Shown here: in pieces, positions 38,482 to 47,093 of the stretch | Layout of the letters: each line of letters begins with the position of its first letter | Numbering within the stretch: the first letter of the stretch is position 1 | NCBI RefSeq assembly: GCF_001541315.1 | Contig: NZ_LMVK01000010.1 | Location: 1-64,000 of the forward strand | DNA from: Agrobacterium tumefaciens str. B6 | Lineage (GTDB): Bacteria > Pseudomonadota > Alphaproteobacteria > Rhizobiales > Rhizobiaceae | Reading direction: 5' to 3' | DNA length: 64,000 nt | Notes under the pieces: generated by a model | What the model saw: the letters and a program-made list of their open reading frames with translations, nothing else | Database searches by the model: none | What the model was told of the DNA's origin: nothing | Translations under genes and position numbers: made by a program

Positions 38482-38506
38482 ACGACGCGGCCCTGAGCCG
38501 CGTCGT
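38482..38506 (-). terminator. Hairpin terminator after repeat gene B
   Basis: A perfect 10-bp stem ACGACGCGGC / GCCGCGTCGT with a 5-base loop, followed on the minus strand by AACATTTTAATT. It lies just after the stop of repeat gene B and could reduce read-through into the glycosyltransferase genes. Confidence 0.72.
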
Positions 38507-38528
38507 AGGTTTTCTGGTCGTTTAAGTC

Positions 38529-41471
38529 TTATACTGCCTTGTAGGCTTTGATGACCGCCTCGACCTGTGCATCGTTCATGACCTTGAGCTGCTGGGGCGA
38601 GAGAGCGCCGGCCTGGGCGCTGTTCAGACCACCAATGGCAGCTGTGGAGAGACCGGCGACGGCATTTGCGCTGATCGCTTTGATCTCATCGGTCGAGAAG
38701 AGTGCCAGTTCGCTGCTGTTCAGGGTCGCGATCTGTGCGGAGCTGAGGCCGGAAACCTGATCGGAGTTGAGGGCCTTGATCTGGTCGGTCGACAGGGCCG
38801 CGAACTGTGCCGAAGAGAGCGCTGAGGCCTGTGCTTTGCTCAGGGCGGCGACGTTATCGGTGCTCAGCTTGCTGGCATCGAGGCCTGCGAGTGCCTTGGT
38901 GCTGATGGCCTTGACCTCGTCGGTCGAGAAGGTGGCAAGGCTATCAGAGGACAGGGCGCCAAGCTGTGCCGAAGACAGGCCAGCGATCTGCGTCTTTGTC
39001 AGTGCCGCGGCGTTTGCGGTGCCGAGGCCCGCGAGCGCCGCCGCGGAAAGACCGGCGATGGCATTTGCGCTGATCGCTTTGATCTCATCGGTCGAGAAGA
39101 GTGCCAGTTCGCTGCTGCTCAGGGTCGCAACCTGGGCGGAGCTGAGACCGGCGACCTGATCGGAGCCGAGGGCCGTGATCTGATCGGTCGAGAGAGCTGC
39201 GAACTGTGCCGTGGAAAGTGCTGCGGCCTGTGTTCTGCTCAGGGCGGCGATGTTACCGGTGCTCAGCTTGCTGACGTCGAGGCCTGCCAGTGCCTTGGTG
39301 CTGATGGCCTTGACCTCATCGGCGGAGAAGGTGGCAAGGCTGTCGGAAGACAGGGCGTTGAGCTGTGTCGAAGACAGGCCGGCGATCTGCGTCTTGGTCA
39401 ATGCCGCAGCGTTTTCGGTGCCGAGACCGGTCAGGGTAAGACCGGCGATGGCATTGGCGCTGAGAGCCTTGATCTCGTCGGTCGAGAACAGCGCCAGTTC
39501 GCTGCTGCTCAGGGTGGCGACCTGTGCGGAGCTGAGGCCGGCAACCTGATCGGAGTTAAGGGCCTTGATCTGATCGGTCGAGAGAGCTGCAAACTGCGCC
39601 GAGGACAGTGCCGCTGCCTGCGTTCTGCTCAGGGCGGCGATGTTACCGGTGCTCAGCTTGGTGACGTCGATGCCTGCGAGAGCCTTGGTGCTGATGGCCT
39701 TGACTTCATCGGCGGAGAAGGTGGCAAGGCTGTCGGAAGACAGGGCGTTGAGCTGTGTCGAAGACAGGCCGGCGATCTGCGTCTTTGTCAGAGCGGCGGC
39801 GTTTTCGGTGCCGAGACCAGCCAGGGTAAGACCGGCGATGGCATTGGCGCTGATGGCCTTGATCTCGTCGGTCGAGAAGAGTGCCAGTTCGCTGCTGTTC
39901 AGGGTCGCAACCTGGGCGGAGCTGAGACCGGCAACCTGATCGGAGTTGAGGGCCTTGATCTGATCGGTCGAGAGAGCTGCGAACTGTGTCGAGGACAGTG
40001 CCGAAATCTGCGTTCTGCTCAGGGCCGCAATGTTGCCGGTGCTCAGCTTGCTGGCATCAAGACCGGCGAGGGCTCTGGTGCTGATGGCCTTGACCTCGTC
40101 GGCAGAGAAGGTGGCAAGGTTGTCGGAGGACAGGGCGTTGAGCTGTGCCGAAGACAGGCCAGCGATCTGCGTCTTTGTCAGTGCGGCGGCGTTTTCTGTA
40201 CCGAGGCCAGCAAGTGCAGCGGCGGAAAGACCGGCGATGGCATTGGCGCTGATAGCCTTGATCTCGTCAGAGGAGAACAATGCCAGCTCGCTGCTGTTCA
40301 GGGTCGCAACCTGTGCGGAGCTGAGACCGGCGACCTGATCGGAGGTGAGTGCCTTGATCTGATCGGTCGACAGGGCTGCGAACTGCGCCGAGGAAAGCGC
40401 CGCTGCCTGCGTTCTGCTCAGGGCGGCGATGTTACCGGTGCTCAGCTTGGTGACGTCGATGCCTGCGAGAGCCTTGGTGCTGATGGCCTTGACTTCATCG
40501 GCGGAGAAGGTGGCAAGGCTGTCGGAAGACAGGGCGTTGAGCTGTGTCGAAGACAGGCCGGCGATCTGCGTCTTTGTCAGAGCGGCGGCGTTTTCGGTGC
40601 CGAGACCAGCCAGGGTAAGACCGGCGATGGCATTGGCGCTGATGGCCTTGATTTCGTCGGTCGAGAACAGAGCCAGTTCGCTGCTGTTCAGGGTGGCGAC
40701 CTGTGCGGAGCTGAGACCGGCAACCTGATCGGAGTTGAGGGCCTTGATCTGATCGGTCGAGAGAGCTGCGAACTGTGCCGAGGACAGTGCCGAAATCTGC
40801 GTTCTGCTCAGGGCGGCGATGTTGCCAGTGCTCAGCTTGGTGACGTCGAGGCCGGCGAGGAGCTTGGTGCTGATGGCCTTGACTTCATCGGCGGAGAAGG
40901 TGGCAAGGCTGTCGGAGGACAGGGCGTTCAGCTGCGTCGAAGACAGGGCGGCGATCTGAGACTTTGTCAGAGCGGCGGCGTTTTCGGTGCTGAGGGCAGC
41001 AAGTGCAGCCGCAGAAAGGCCGGCAATTGCATTGGCGCTAATGGCCTTGATTTCGTCGGTCGAGAACAGAGCCAGTTCGCTGCTGTTCAGGGTTGCAACC
41101 TGTGCGGAGTTGAGACCGGCGACCTGAGCCGAGTTAAGAGCCTTGATCTGGTCGGTTGAGAGGGCGTCGATCTGGCTGGTGTAAAGTGCCGTAACCTGAG
41201 ACGCCGACAGGCCGCTGATCTGAGCGGAGCTCAGTTTTGCGATCTGGGTCAGGGTCAGTCCCTTAAAGGCGCTTACGGAAATGGCCCGGAGGTCTTCAGA
41301 GCTGAAGAGCGCAAGGTTATCTGTGCTCAAAGAAGCGATCTGAGACGACGAGAGGGCCTTGATCTTGGTGCTGTCAAGGGCATTCACGTCTTCAGAGGTT
41401 AGGCTGGCAATGGTGGACGTGGAAAGCTTGGAAATCTGCACAGCAGACAGTGAGGAAAGAATCGAAGTCAT
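38529..41471 (-). CDS. Giant octapeptide-repeat protein B
   Basis: An intact 980-residue protein, about 120 octads of (S/T)(S/T)xQ(I/V)xxL such as SSAQFAAL, STDQIKAL, NSDQVAGL, SSAQVATL. It opens MTSILSSLSAVQISKLSTSTIASL, like protein A, with an AAAGGA site upstream of the ATG at 41471. Higher-order units of 130 or 133 residues recur six times; the shorter ones carry GLTLAGLG instead of GLSAAALAGLG, a three-residue loss that breaks the eight-residue phase. Each octad starts with S/T followed three residues later by Q/D/E, a helix N-cap pattern, suggesting a solenoid of short helical turns. No Sec signal and no membrane span. Likely a secreted or surface protein glycosylated by the adjacent GT41 enzyme (inference). 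Confidence 0.88.
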   Translation of the reverse strand: MTSILSSLSAVQISKLSTSTIASLTSEDVNALDSTKIKALSSSQIASLSTDNLALFSSEDLRAISVSAFKGLTLTQIAKLSSAQISGLSASQVTALYTSQIDALSTDQIKALNSAQVAGLNSAQVATLNSSELALFSTDEIKAISANAIAGLSAAALAALSTENAAALTKSQIAALSSTQLNALSSDSLATFSADEVKAISTKLLAGLDVTKLSTGNIAALSRTQISALSSAQFAALSTDQIKALNSDQVAGLSSAQVATLNSSELALFSTDEIKAISANAIAGLTLAGLGTENAAALTKTQIAGLSSTQLNALSSDSLATFSADEVKAISTKALAGIDVTKLSTGNIAALSRTQAAALSSAQFAALSTDQIKALTSDQVAGLSSAQVATLNSSELALFSSDEIKAISANAIAGLSAAALAGLGTENAAALTKTQIAGLSSAQLNALSSDNLATFSADEVKAISTRALAGLDASKLSTGNIAALSRTQISALSSTQFAALSTDQIKALNSDQVAGLSSAQVATLNSSELALFSTDEIKAISANAIAGLTLAGLGTENAAALTKTQIAGLSSTQLNALSSDSLATFSADEVKAISTKALAGIDVTKLSTGNIAALSRTQAAALSSAQFAALSTDQIKALNSDQVAGLSSAQVATLSSSELALFSTDEIKALSANAIAGLTLTGLGTENAAALTKTQIAGLSSTQLNALSSDSLATFSADEVKAISTKALAGLDVSKLSTGNIAALSRTQAAALSTAQFAALSTDQITALGSDQVAGLSSAQVATLSSSELALFSTDEIKAISANAIAGLSAAALAGLGTANAAALTKTQIAGLSSAQLGALSSDSLATFSTDEVKAISTKALAGLDASKLSTDNVAALSKAQASALSSAQFAALSTDQIKALNSDQVSGLSSAQIATLNSSELALFSTDEIKAISANAVAGLSTAAIGGLNSAQAGALSPQQLKVMNDAQVEAVIKAYKAV
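38851..41100. repeat. Long tandem DNA repeats within repeat gene B
   Basis: A marker segment (ATGTTACCGGTGCTCAGCTT or one-to-three-base variants) recurs at about 38851, 39250, 39640, 40030, 40429 and 40819. Spacings are 399, 390, 390, 399 and 390 bases, always multiples of three. Neighbouring units are nearly identical at DNA level, so recombination could change copy number without breaking the frame. The unit is coding, not CRISPR. Confidence 0.85.
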
Positions 41472-42180
41472 GAACGTGTCCTTTACCGAATGGCGACTGG
41501 TCACGCCTATCTGCCGCCAGACACTGCCCATGATGACAGCGGTCCGACATCCGCAAATAAAGCGAAATTGTGGAGAACATGGCTCATGTGAACCTGCGCT
41601 GGAAAGGCATCATGCAATTCGAGCCGGAGAAGGGGGCCCGGATTTTCCACGCTAGCTTGTGCGAATGCCGCTTAATAATTTCCGCCGCTTAACATCTTCG
41701 CGACGTGCGTGTCATATCAGGCGAACATTTAAAGCCTAGTTAATATTTGGAGGGGGCGCGTTTATTCTTGATGTTTGCGTATCTTAGAGCTTTATAGAGT
41801 ATAAAATTGCGAATCCAATTACCCAGTCGGTCGGTTTTCACTGCGGGAAACCAGATATGTCCGCGCTCGTATAAGTAGCGCCCGTTTGAGCAGGCGGGAG
41901 CGCAAGGGTTTAATGTTTATTGTCGGTCAAAACGGAACAACAATTCTTGTCGCAAGCTGATTCGCTGATGTAACGGGCGTCAGCCGCAGTCAATAATTTG
42001 CTTTGTCTCCTTTATATCGGGTGCCGTGAAGTTTGTTTTTAGGGAGAGGAAGCTGTGATTTCCCGTTTCGTGGATATGGCAATGCTTTAGGCGGGCAGAC
42101 GCGGGCCGCGATGATCCGCCACGAATGCCGGCCGGTTTGGGTTCAGGGCGGTTGTTCCGATAGGAGGTCAACCCTCCGTA
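41472..42180. other. 709-bp leader region of repeat gene B
   Basis: No supported gene. It contains an AT-rich core (about 41730-41850) and two copies of GCCGCTTAA at 41667-41675 and 41684-41692, 17 bases apart. This is the longest gene-free stretch in the window and lies directly upstream of repeat gene B, which fits complex control of a surface protein. A short TTG-started frame on the minus strand (41980-42171) is not supported. Confidence 0.5.
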
Positions 42181-43074
42181 TCAGGCATGATGGCGCAGGG
42201 CGTCGATGATCACCTTCATCGCCGGAGACATCTGACGCCTGCTCGGATAATAGAGGTGATAGCCGGTGAAGGGCTCGCTCCAATTGTCCAGAACCGCCTG
42301 CAATCTCCCTTCAGCGATGTGCGCCTCGACGAGGTCTTCCGGAACGTATGCGATCCCGTAGCCTTTCATCGCGGCGTCGATCTGGGAGATCGAGGAATTG
42401 AAGCTTAGTTGTCCGTCAACCCTGACCCGCAGCTCCCGCCCGTCCTTTTCAAATTCCCAGGCGTAAAATCCACCCCAGGTTGCCTGACGTGTATTGATGC
42501 AGACATGGCCGACCAGATCCTGGGGTATGACAGGGATGCCGTGTCTGACGAAATAGTCCGGCGAAGCCACGGCTCTCAGACGCCAGTCGGGGCCGATCCG
42601 AACGGCGATCATGTCCCTGTCGACGCTCTCGCCCAGTCGCACGCCGGCGTCGAAGCGTTCCTCGACAATATTGCGCATGCCATTGTCGCTATAGAGCTCG
42701 ACACGAATGTCGGGGTAGTTGGACAGAACGCGGCCCAGTTTCGGCCAGACGGTTGTTTGCAGGGCGTGATCGGACAGGGTGAGGCGCAAGGTGCCTGAGG
42801 GCTTTTCGCGAAAGGCGACTAGATCCGCCAGATCCGCCTCGATCCCCTGAAATCGCGGAGCGATAGATAAAAGCAGGCGTTCGCCGGCTTCCGTCGTGGC
42901 CACGCTGCGTGTTGTCCGCGTCAGCAGGCGCACGCCCAGCCGGGCTTCAAGCTGCTTGATTGTATAGCTCAATGTCGATTGCGATGTTCCGAGCGTCGCC
43001 GCAGCCTTCGTAAAGCTCCGCTCTTTGGCAACCTCCATGAACCAGAGGAGATCCTTCATATCCTCTCGCTGCAT
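42181..43074 (-). CDS. LysR-family transcriptional regulator
   Basis: A 297-residue LTTR: LLWFMEVAKERSFTKAAATLGTSQSTLSYTIKQLEARLGVRLLTRTTRSV in the DNA-binding region and an effector domain ending MSPAMKVIIDALRHH. The start at MQREDMKDLL is backed by AGAGG seven bases upstream. It is divergent from the NepI-like exporter, 125 bases apart, and likely controls it and the two genes coupled to it. Confidence 0.9.
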   Translation of the reverse strand: MQREDMKDLLWFMEVAKERSFTKAAATLGTSQSTLSYTIKQLEARLGVRLLTRTTRSVATTEAGERLLLSIAPRFQGIEADLADLVAFREKPSGTLRLTLSDHALQTTVWPKLGRVLSNYPDIRVELYSDNGMRNIVEERFDAGVRLGESVDRDMIAVRIGPDWRLRAVASPDYFVRHGIPVIPQDLVGHVCINTRQATWGGFYAWEFEKDGRELRVRVDGQLSFNSSISQIDAAMKGYGIAYVPEDLVEAHIAEGRLQAVLDNWSEPFTGYHLYYPSRRQMSPAMKVIIDALRHHA

Positions 43075-43199
43075 CAAAAACCTCTGATTAATATTGAATT
43101 TCGATAAGTCCATGCGAATTAGCACGGATTGTCCGCAAAGTCGCCCGGCAATATCTTCCCGTCATCGAAAGAAACCGGGATTTTAGTGGGATCTGGCGA

Positions 43200-44387
43200 A
43201 TGACTCTCACCTATGACGAAAAGATGGGCAGCAGACATGCGGCATGGAGCGCCGTGTTTTGCATGACGCTCTGCGCCTTCGTGTTGATCGCTTCGGAATT
43301 CATGCCCGTCAGTCTTCTGACGCCGATCGCCGCCGATCTCGGCGTTTCAGAAGGTAATACGGGGCAGGCGATCTCCATCTCCGGCATCTTTGCGGTTATC
43401 ACCAGCCTGTTGATTACCGGCCTGACCCGGCGGCTGGACCGGCGCGTTGTCGTACTCGGCCTCACGGCGCTCTTGATGGTGTCCGGCATCGTGGTCACCC
43501 TTGCACCGTCTTTCCCGCTCTTGATGCTTGGCCGGGCATTGCTCGGAATCTCGATCGGCGGCTTCTGGTCGATGTCCACCGCGATCGTGATGCGTCTCGT
43601 CTCCCATGATCAGGTGCCGAAAGCACTTGCACTGCTGAATGCCGGCAACGCGGTTGCGGCAACGGTTTCCGCCCCACTTGGCAGCCTGCTGGGCGCCTAT
43701 ATCGGCTGGGGCGGCGCCTTCTTTCTGGTCGTGCCTATCGGCCTGCTTGCGCTCCTGTGGCAATGGATCGTCCTGCCGGAACTTCCGCCGCGCCGCGCCC
43801 GTGTATCCGCGAATGTCTTCAGGCTGCTTGGACGTCCAGCCGTCACGGCGGGCATGATCGCGATCCTGCTGTTGTTCATGGGTCAGTTCGCACTTTTTAC
43901 TTATCTGCGGCCCTTTCTCGAGCAGGTCACGCGGGTCGAAATCACGATGCTGTCGCTGCTGCTGCTGATCATGGGATTGGCGGGGGCGGTCGGAACCTGG
44001 GTCGTCGGCCGGCTGCTGCAACACCGTCTCTTCAGCATTCTTGCGATCATTCCCCTGTTGATGGCCGGTATCGCGCTCTTCATGGTCGCCTTTGGCGACG
44101 CGAAACTTCCTGTCGCAGCCGCACTTGTCGGCTGGGGTTTCGTTGGAACCGCCGCACCGGTTGGCTGGGGCACCTGGCTGAGCCGCATTCTGCCTGATGA
44201 TGCCGAGACCGGCGGCGGGCTGCAGGTTGCCGTCATTCAACTGGCGATCACGGCGGGGGCCTCGGTCGGCGGCATTTTATTCGACAGTTTCGGTTGGTGG
44301 TCGGCCTTCACACTGAGCGCATTGTTGCTCTGCGGTTCCTCGCTTGCCTCTTTTGTCGCCTGGCGGCTGGCGCGGAGGCGATCGTGA
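43200..44387 (+). CDS. MFS exporter, NepI/AraJ-like
   Basis: A 395-residue, 12-span major facilitator. It resembles E. coli NepI (purine ribonucleoside efflux) along its length: EFMPVSLLTPIAADLGVSEGNTGQ, RRLDRRVVVLGLTALL, GRALLGISIGGFWSMSTAIVMRLV, RLLGRPAVTAGMIAI, GQFALFTYLRPFL and PVGWGTWLSRILPDDAETGGGLQVAVIQLA. The substrate is uncertain. Its stop overlaps the GTG start of the cyclophilin-like gene. Confidence 0.88.
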   Translation: MTLTYDEKMGSRHAAWSAVFCMTLCAFVLIASEFMPVSLLTPIAADLGVSEGNTGQAISISGIFAVITSLLITGLTRRLDRRVVVLGLTALLMVSGIVVTLAPSFPLLMLGRALLGISIGGFWSMSTAIVMRLVSHDQVPKALALLNAGNAVAATVSAPLGSLLGAYIGWGGAFFLVVPIGLLALLWQWIVLPELPPRRARVSANVFRLLGRPAVTAGMIAILLLFMGQFALFTYLRPFLEQVTRVEITMLSLLLLIMGLAGAVGTWVVGRLLQHRLFSILAIIPLLMAGIALFMVAFGDAKLPVAAALVGWGFVGTAAPVGWGTWLSRILPDDAETGGGLQVAVIQLAITAGASVGGILFDSFGWWSAFTLSALLLCGSSLASFVAWRLARRRS

Positions 44388-44848
44388 ATGGTCGCCCGGC
44401 GGTTTTCGCCCGACGCATCCTGCTGGCGATGGCCGCCGCCTTCATCCTGCCCGGGCGAGCTTTCAGCAAAAGCGGGCCTAACAATCAGGAGAGGACCGAT
44501 TTGAAGATCAAGCTGGTTTTCGCAGAAAACACGATGATTGCGACGCTCTACAACAATCCGTCAGCCCGCGATTTCGCGTCCATGCTGCCGCTCGACGTCA
44601 GGATCGCTGACTTCGGCTCCAACGAGAAGATCGCCTATCTCCCTCGAAAGCTGACGGTCGAAGGCCACGGTCCGTTCGAAAACGAGCGACCTTACGACCT
44701 TTGTTATTACATGCCCTGGGGCAATCTCGCGATGTTCTATGCCGACTACAGGCATCCCGGCCTCATCCGGCTGGGACGCTTCGATAAAGGCTATGAAGCG
44801 CTTCATATCCCCGGGGAATTTCCGCTGCGCATCGAACGCGTCCAATGA
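44384..44848 (+). CDS. Exported cyclophilin-like domain protein
   Basis: A 154-residue protein. The GTG start overlaps the exporter stop as GTGA. A signal peptide is present (RPAVFARRILLAMAAAFILPGRAFS). The mature domain (IKLVFAENTMIATLYNNPSARDFASMLPLDVRIADFGSNEKIAYLPRKL, YDLCYYMPWGNLAMFYADYRHPGLIRLGRF) matches the cyclophilin-like fold family of small exported proteins, often next to alpha/beta hydrolases. Function is not established. Confidence 0.8.
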   Translation: MNGRPAVFARRILLAMAAAFILPGRAFSKSGPNNQERTDLKIKLVFAENTMIATLYNNPSARDFASMLPLDVRIADFGSNEKIAYLPRKLTVEGHGPFENERPYDLCYYMPWGNLAMFYADYRHPGLIRLGRFDKGYEALHIPGEFPLRIERVQ

Positions 44849-44874
44849 ACCGAACCACAACAGGAGTTCCCAGC

Positions 44875-45954
44875 ATGAGCAAGCCAGTCGAAACTGATGA
44901 AACCTGCAATACCGGCAGGCGCAACCTGATGAAGGCAACGGGCATCGCCGTCGCCGCAATGGGCATGGTGCCGATGGCGAGCGCGACGCAGGCTTTCGCC
45001 CAAACCTCTTCATGGGACAAGGTCTTCCCGAAGAGCGACAATGTCGATCACCAGAAGGTCTCGTTCAAGAACCGCTACGGCATTACCCTGGCAGGTGACC
45101 TCTACCTGCCAAAGAACCGCGAAAGTGCGCCTTTGGCCGCCCTTGTCATCAGCGGCCCCTTCGGTGCGGTAAAAGAACAGTCATCCGGTCTTTATGCGCA
45201 GACCATGGCGGAGCGCGGATTTGCCGCGCTGGCGTTCGATCCCTCCTATACCGGAGAAAGCGGCGGCGAGCCCCGGAACGTCGCCTCGCCGGATATCAAT
45301 ACCGAGGACTTCAGCGCCGCGGTGGATTACATCGGGCTGCAATCCTATGTGGATCGCGAGCGTATCGGTGTCATCGGTATCTGCGGCTGGGGCGGCATGG
45401 CGCTGAACGCTGTCGCGGCGGACAAGCGCGTGAAGGCGGTCGTGGCCAGCACCATGTATGACATGACGCGGGCCATGTCCAAAGGCTACAACGACAGCGT
45501 TACCCTCGAACAGCGCACACAGGCGCTGGAGCAGATGAGCCGGCAGCGCTGGCAGGATGCGGAAAAGGGAAGCCCCGCCTATCAGCCGCCTTATAACGAT
45601 CTCAAGGGTGGCGAAGCGCAGTTCCTGATCGACTATCACGACTACTACCGGACGCCGCGCGGCTATCATGCGCGTGCTGTCAATTCGGGTAATTCCTGGA
45701 CGCAGACGACACCCCTGTCGTTCATGAACATGCCGATCCTGACCTATATCGCCGAAATATCGCCGCGCCCGGTGATGTTCATCCATGGCGAGAAAGCGCA
45801 TTCCCGATATTTCAGCGAGACAGCTTTCGCTGCCGCTGCCGAACCGAAGGAACTCGTGATCATTCCGGACGCCAACCATACGGACCTGTATGACCGCGCC
45901 GACAAAATCCCGTTCGACCGGATCGCCGCCTTCTTCAGCCAGCATCTGGCCTAG
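44875..45954 (+). CDS. Tat-exported alpha/beta hydrolase (dienelactone hydrolase-like)
   Basis: A 359-residue hydrolase with a twin-arginine signal (GRRNLMKATGIAVAAMGM, cleaved near AFA-QT). The nucleophile elbow reads GICGWGG, with Cys in the nucleophile position as in dienelactone hydrolase and YcjY-like proteins; DPSYTGESGGEPRN, the acid in HGEKAHSRYFSE and the histidine in PDANHTDLYD complete the site. Start at MSKPVETDE with AGGAG eight bases upstream; an ATG at 44845 overlapping the previous stop is possible. Last gene of the operon with the exporter. Substrate unknown. Confidence 0.87.
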   Translation: MSKPVETDETCNTGRRNLMKATGIAVAAMGMVPMASATQAFAQTSSWDKVFPKSDNVDHQKVSFKNRYGITLAGDLYLPKNRESAPLAALVISGPFGAVKEQSSGLYAQTMAERGFAALAFDPSYTGESGGEPRNVASPDINTEDFSAAVDYIGLQSYVDRERIGVIGICGWGGMALNAVAADKRVKAVVASTMYDMTRAMSKGYNDSVTLEQRTQALEQMSRQRWQDAEKGSPAYQPPYNDLKGGEAQFLIDYHDYYRTPRGYHARAVNSGNSWTQTTPLSFMNMPILTYIAEISPRPVMFIHGEKAHSRYFSETAFAAAAEPKELVIIPDANHTDLYDRADKIPFDRIAAFFSQHLA

Positions 45955-46031
45955 AGGCCCGACCATCAGAACGTTGCGGCAGCCCCGGCTATTGCCATTT
46001 CTTGCTGCCGCCACGCTAAGCCACGCATCAG

Positions 46032-46055
46032 GCCGACGCGCTCGTGCGCGTCGGC
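46032..46055. terminator. Hairpin between convergent hydrolase and LysR genes
   Basis: A perfect 10-bp stem GCCGACGCGC / GCGCGTCGGC with a TCGT loop. No U-tract on either side. It sits between two convergent stops and may serve both. Confidence 0.5.
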
Positions 46056-46074
46056 GGGGTCAAGGTCGCCGGCT

Positions 46075-46974
46075 CTAGTCCAGCATCACCATATGCGCCG
46101 GCAATTGTTCCTCGAAGAATTTCGAGAAGGTCGCGATACGGGGCGGCAGCGTCTGATAGGGCGGATAATAGAGCGTCAGCCAGAGTTCGGGCGGCGCCCA
46201 GCCGGGCAGGACATGAACGAGCCGGCCGCTATGGATATGCTCGGCGATATTAAATCCCGGCAGCATGGCCACGCCCGCGCCATCTGCCGCCATATCGGCC
46301 AGAACCTCGCCGCTATTGGCGCTGAATGCGCGGCCGGCCGAGATGGCGATGCTCGATCCGCCGTCTGACAGGACCCAGTTCTCCCGCCGGCTTTCACCGC
46401 TATAGGCAAGGCAATCGTCAGGGGTCAGTTCGCTTGGATGTTCCATCTGCGTGAAGCGGCTGCCCGGTGCCGCCACCAATATTCGCGGCACGGCCCTGAT
46501 CTTGCGCCAGATGGTGAATTTGTCTGACGGGGCGGACGAGATGCGGATCGCCAGATCGTAGTCGTCATCCACGATATTGATCAGGCCGTCCGACAGGGAA
46601 ATCTCGAAGCACATTTTTGGATAGAGTTCCCGGAAACCCGACAGGATCGGCGGCAGCACCGTCTTGCCAAGCCATGTCGGCGCGCTGATCCTCAGGCGCC
46701 CCTCATCGGCCTTATGGGCGTTGCGGACATCGCGCCGGGCGTTCTCAAGCGCCTCGACCGCCGGCTGGATCTGTGCGGCGAAGATGGCGCCGTCCGTCGT
46801 CAAGGAAACCTGTCGGGTGGTGCGGACAAACAATTGCACACCGAGATCGTCTTCAAGCGCGGCAATCGCACGGGTGACGGCAGCCGCCGTCATGCCCAGT
46901 TCACGGGCGACCTGCGCGAAGTTGCGCTTTTCGGCCGCCATCAGAAAGGTTTTCAGAGCTTTATGGTCGTTCAT
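46075..46974 (-). CDS. LysR-family transcriptional regulator of the VOC/amidohydrolase cluster
   Basis: A 299-residue LTTR of the CrgA/DmlR-like group: LKTFLMAAEKRNFAQVARELGMTAAAVTRAIAALEDDLGVQLFVRTTRQVSLT, then an effector domain. It is divergent from the ring-cleaving dioxygenase gene; the 119-base gap contains a box (46986-46999) that recurs upstream of the DoxX operon at 51293-51306, so it may control both operons. Confidence 0.9.
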   Translation of the reverse strand: MNDHKALKTFLMAAEKRNFAQVARELGMTAAAVTRAIAALEDDLGVQLFVRTTRQVSLTTDGAIFAAQIQPAVEALENARRDVRNAHKADEGRLRISAPTWLGKTVLPPILSGFRELYPKMCFEISLSDGLINIVDDDYDLAIRISSAPSDKFTIWRKIRAVPRILVAAPGSRFTQMEHPSELTPDDCLAYSGESRRENWVLSDGGSSIAISAGRAFSANSGEVLADMAADGAGVAMLPGFNIAEHIHSGRLVHVLPGWAPPELWLTLYYPPYQTLPPRIATFSKFFEEQLPAHMVMLD

Positions 46975-46985
46975 CTCTATTATTT

Positions 46986-47022
46986 CAAAAATCGCAATTC
47001 ATTCGAGAGAAATATTGCAATT
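46986..47022. promoter_or_regulatory. Candidate LysR box upstream of the dioxygenase gene
   Basis: CAAAAATCGCAATT (46986-46999) is followed by TATTGCAATT (47013-47022). The first element matches 13 of 14 bases of one at 51293-51306, and the second is similar to TATTGATGCAATT at 51317-51329. Confidence 0.6.
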
Positions 47023-47093
47023 CCGCGATGCAATCAAGCGGGTTACATCTCTGTCCATCGAAACGGACACACCAACAACGAAAGGCGCCGCCG

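Noticed and set aside
38851-41100. Regular repeats resembling a CRISPR array
   Set aside because: Units are about 390-399 bases, have no unique spacers and translate in frame as octads of repeat protein B.
41980-42171. 63-codon TTG-started frame upstream of the LysR gene
   Set aside because: No ribosome site, no domain, rare start codon; treated as intergenic.
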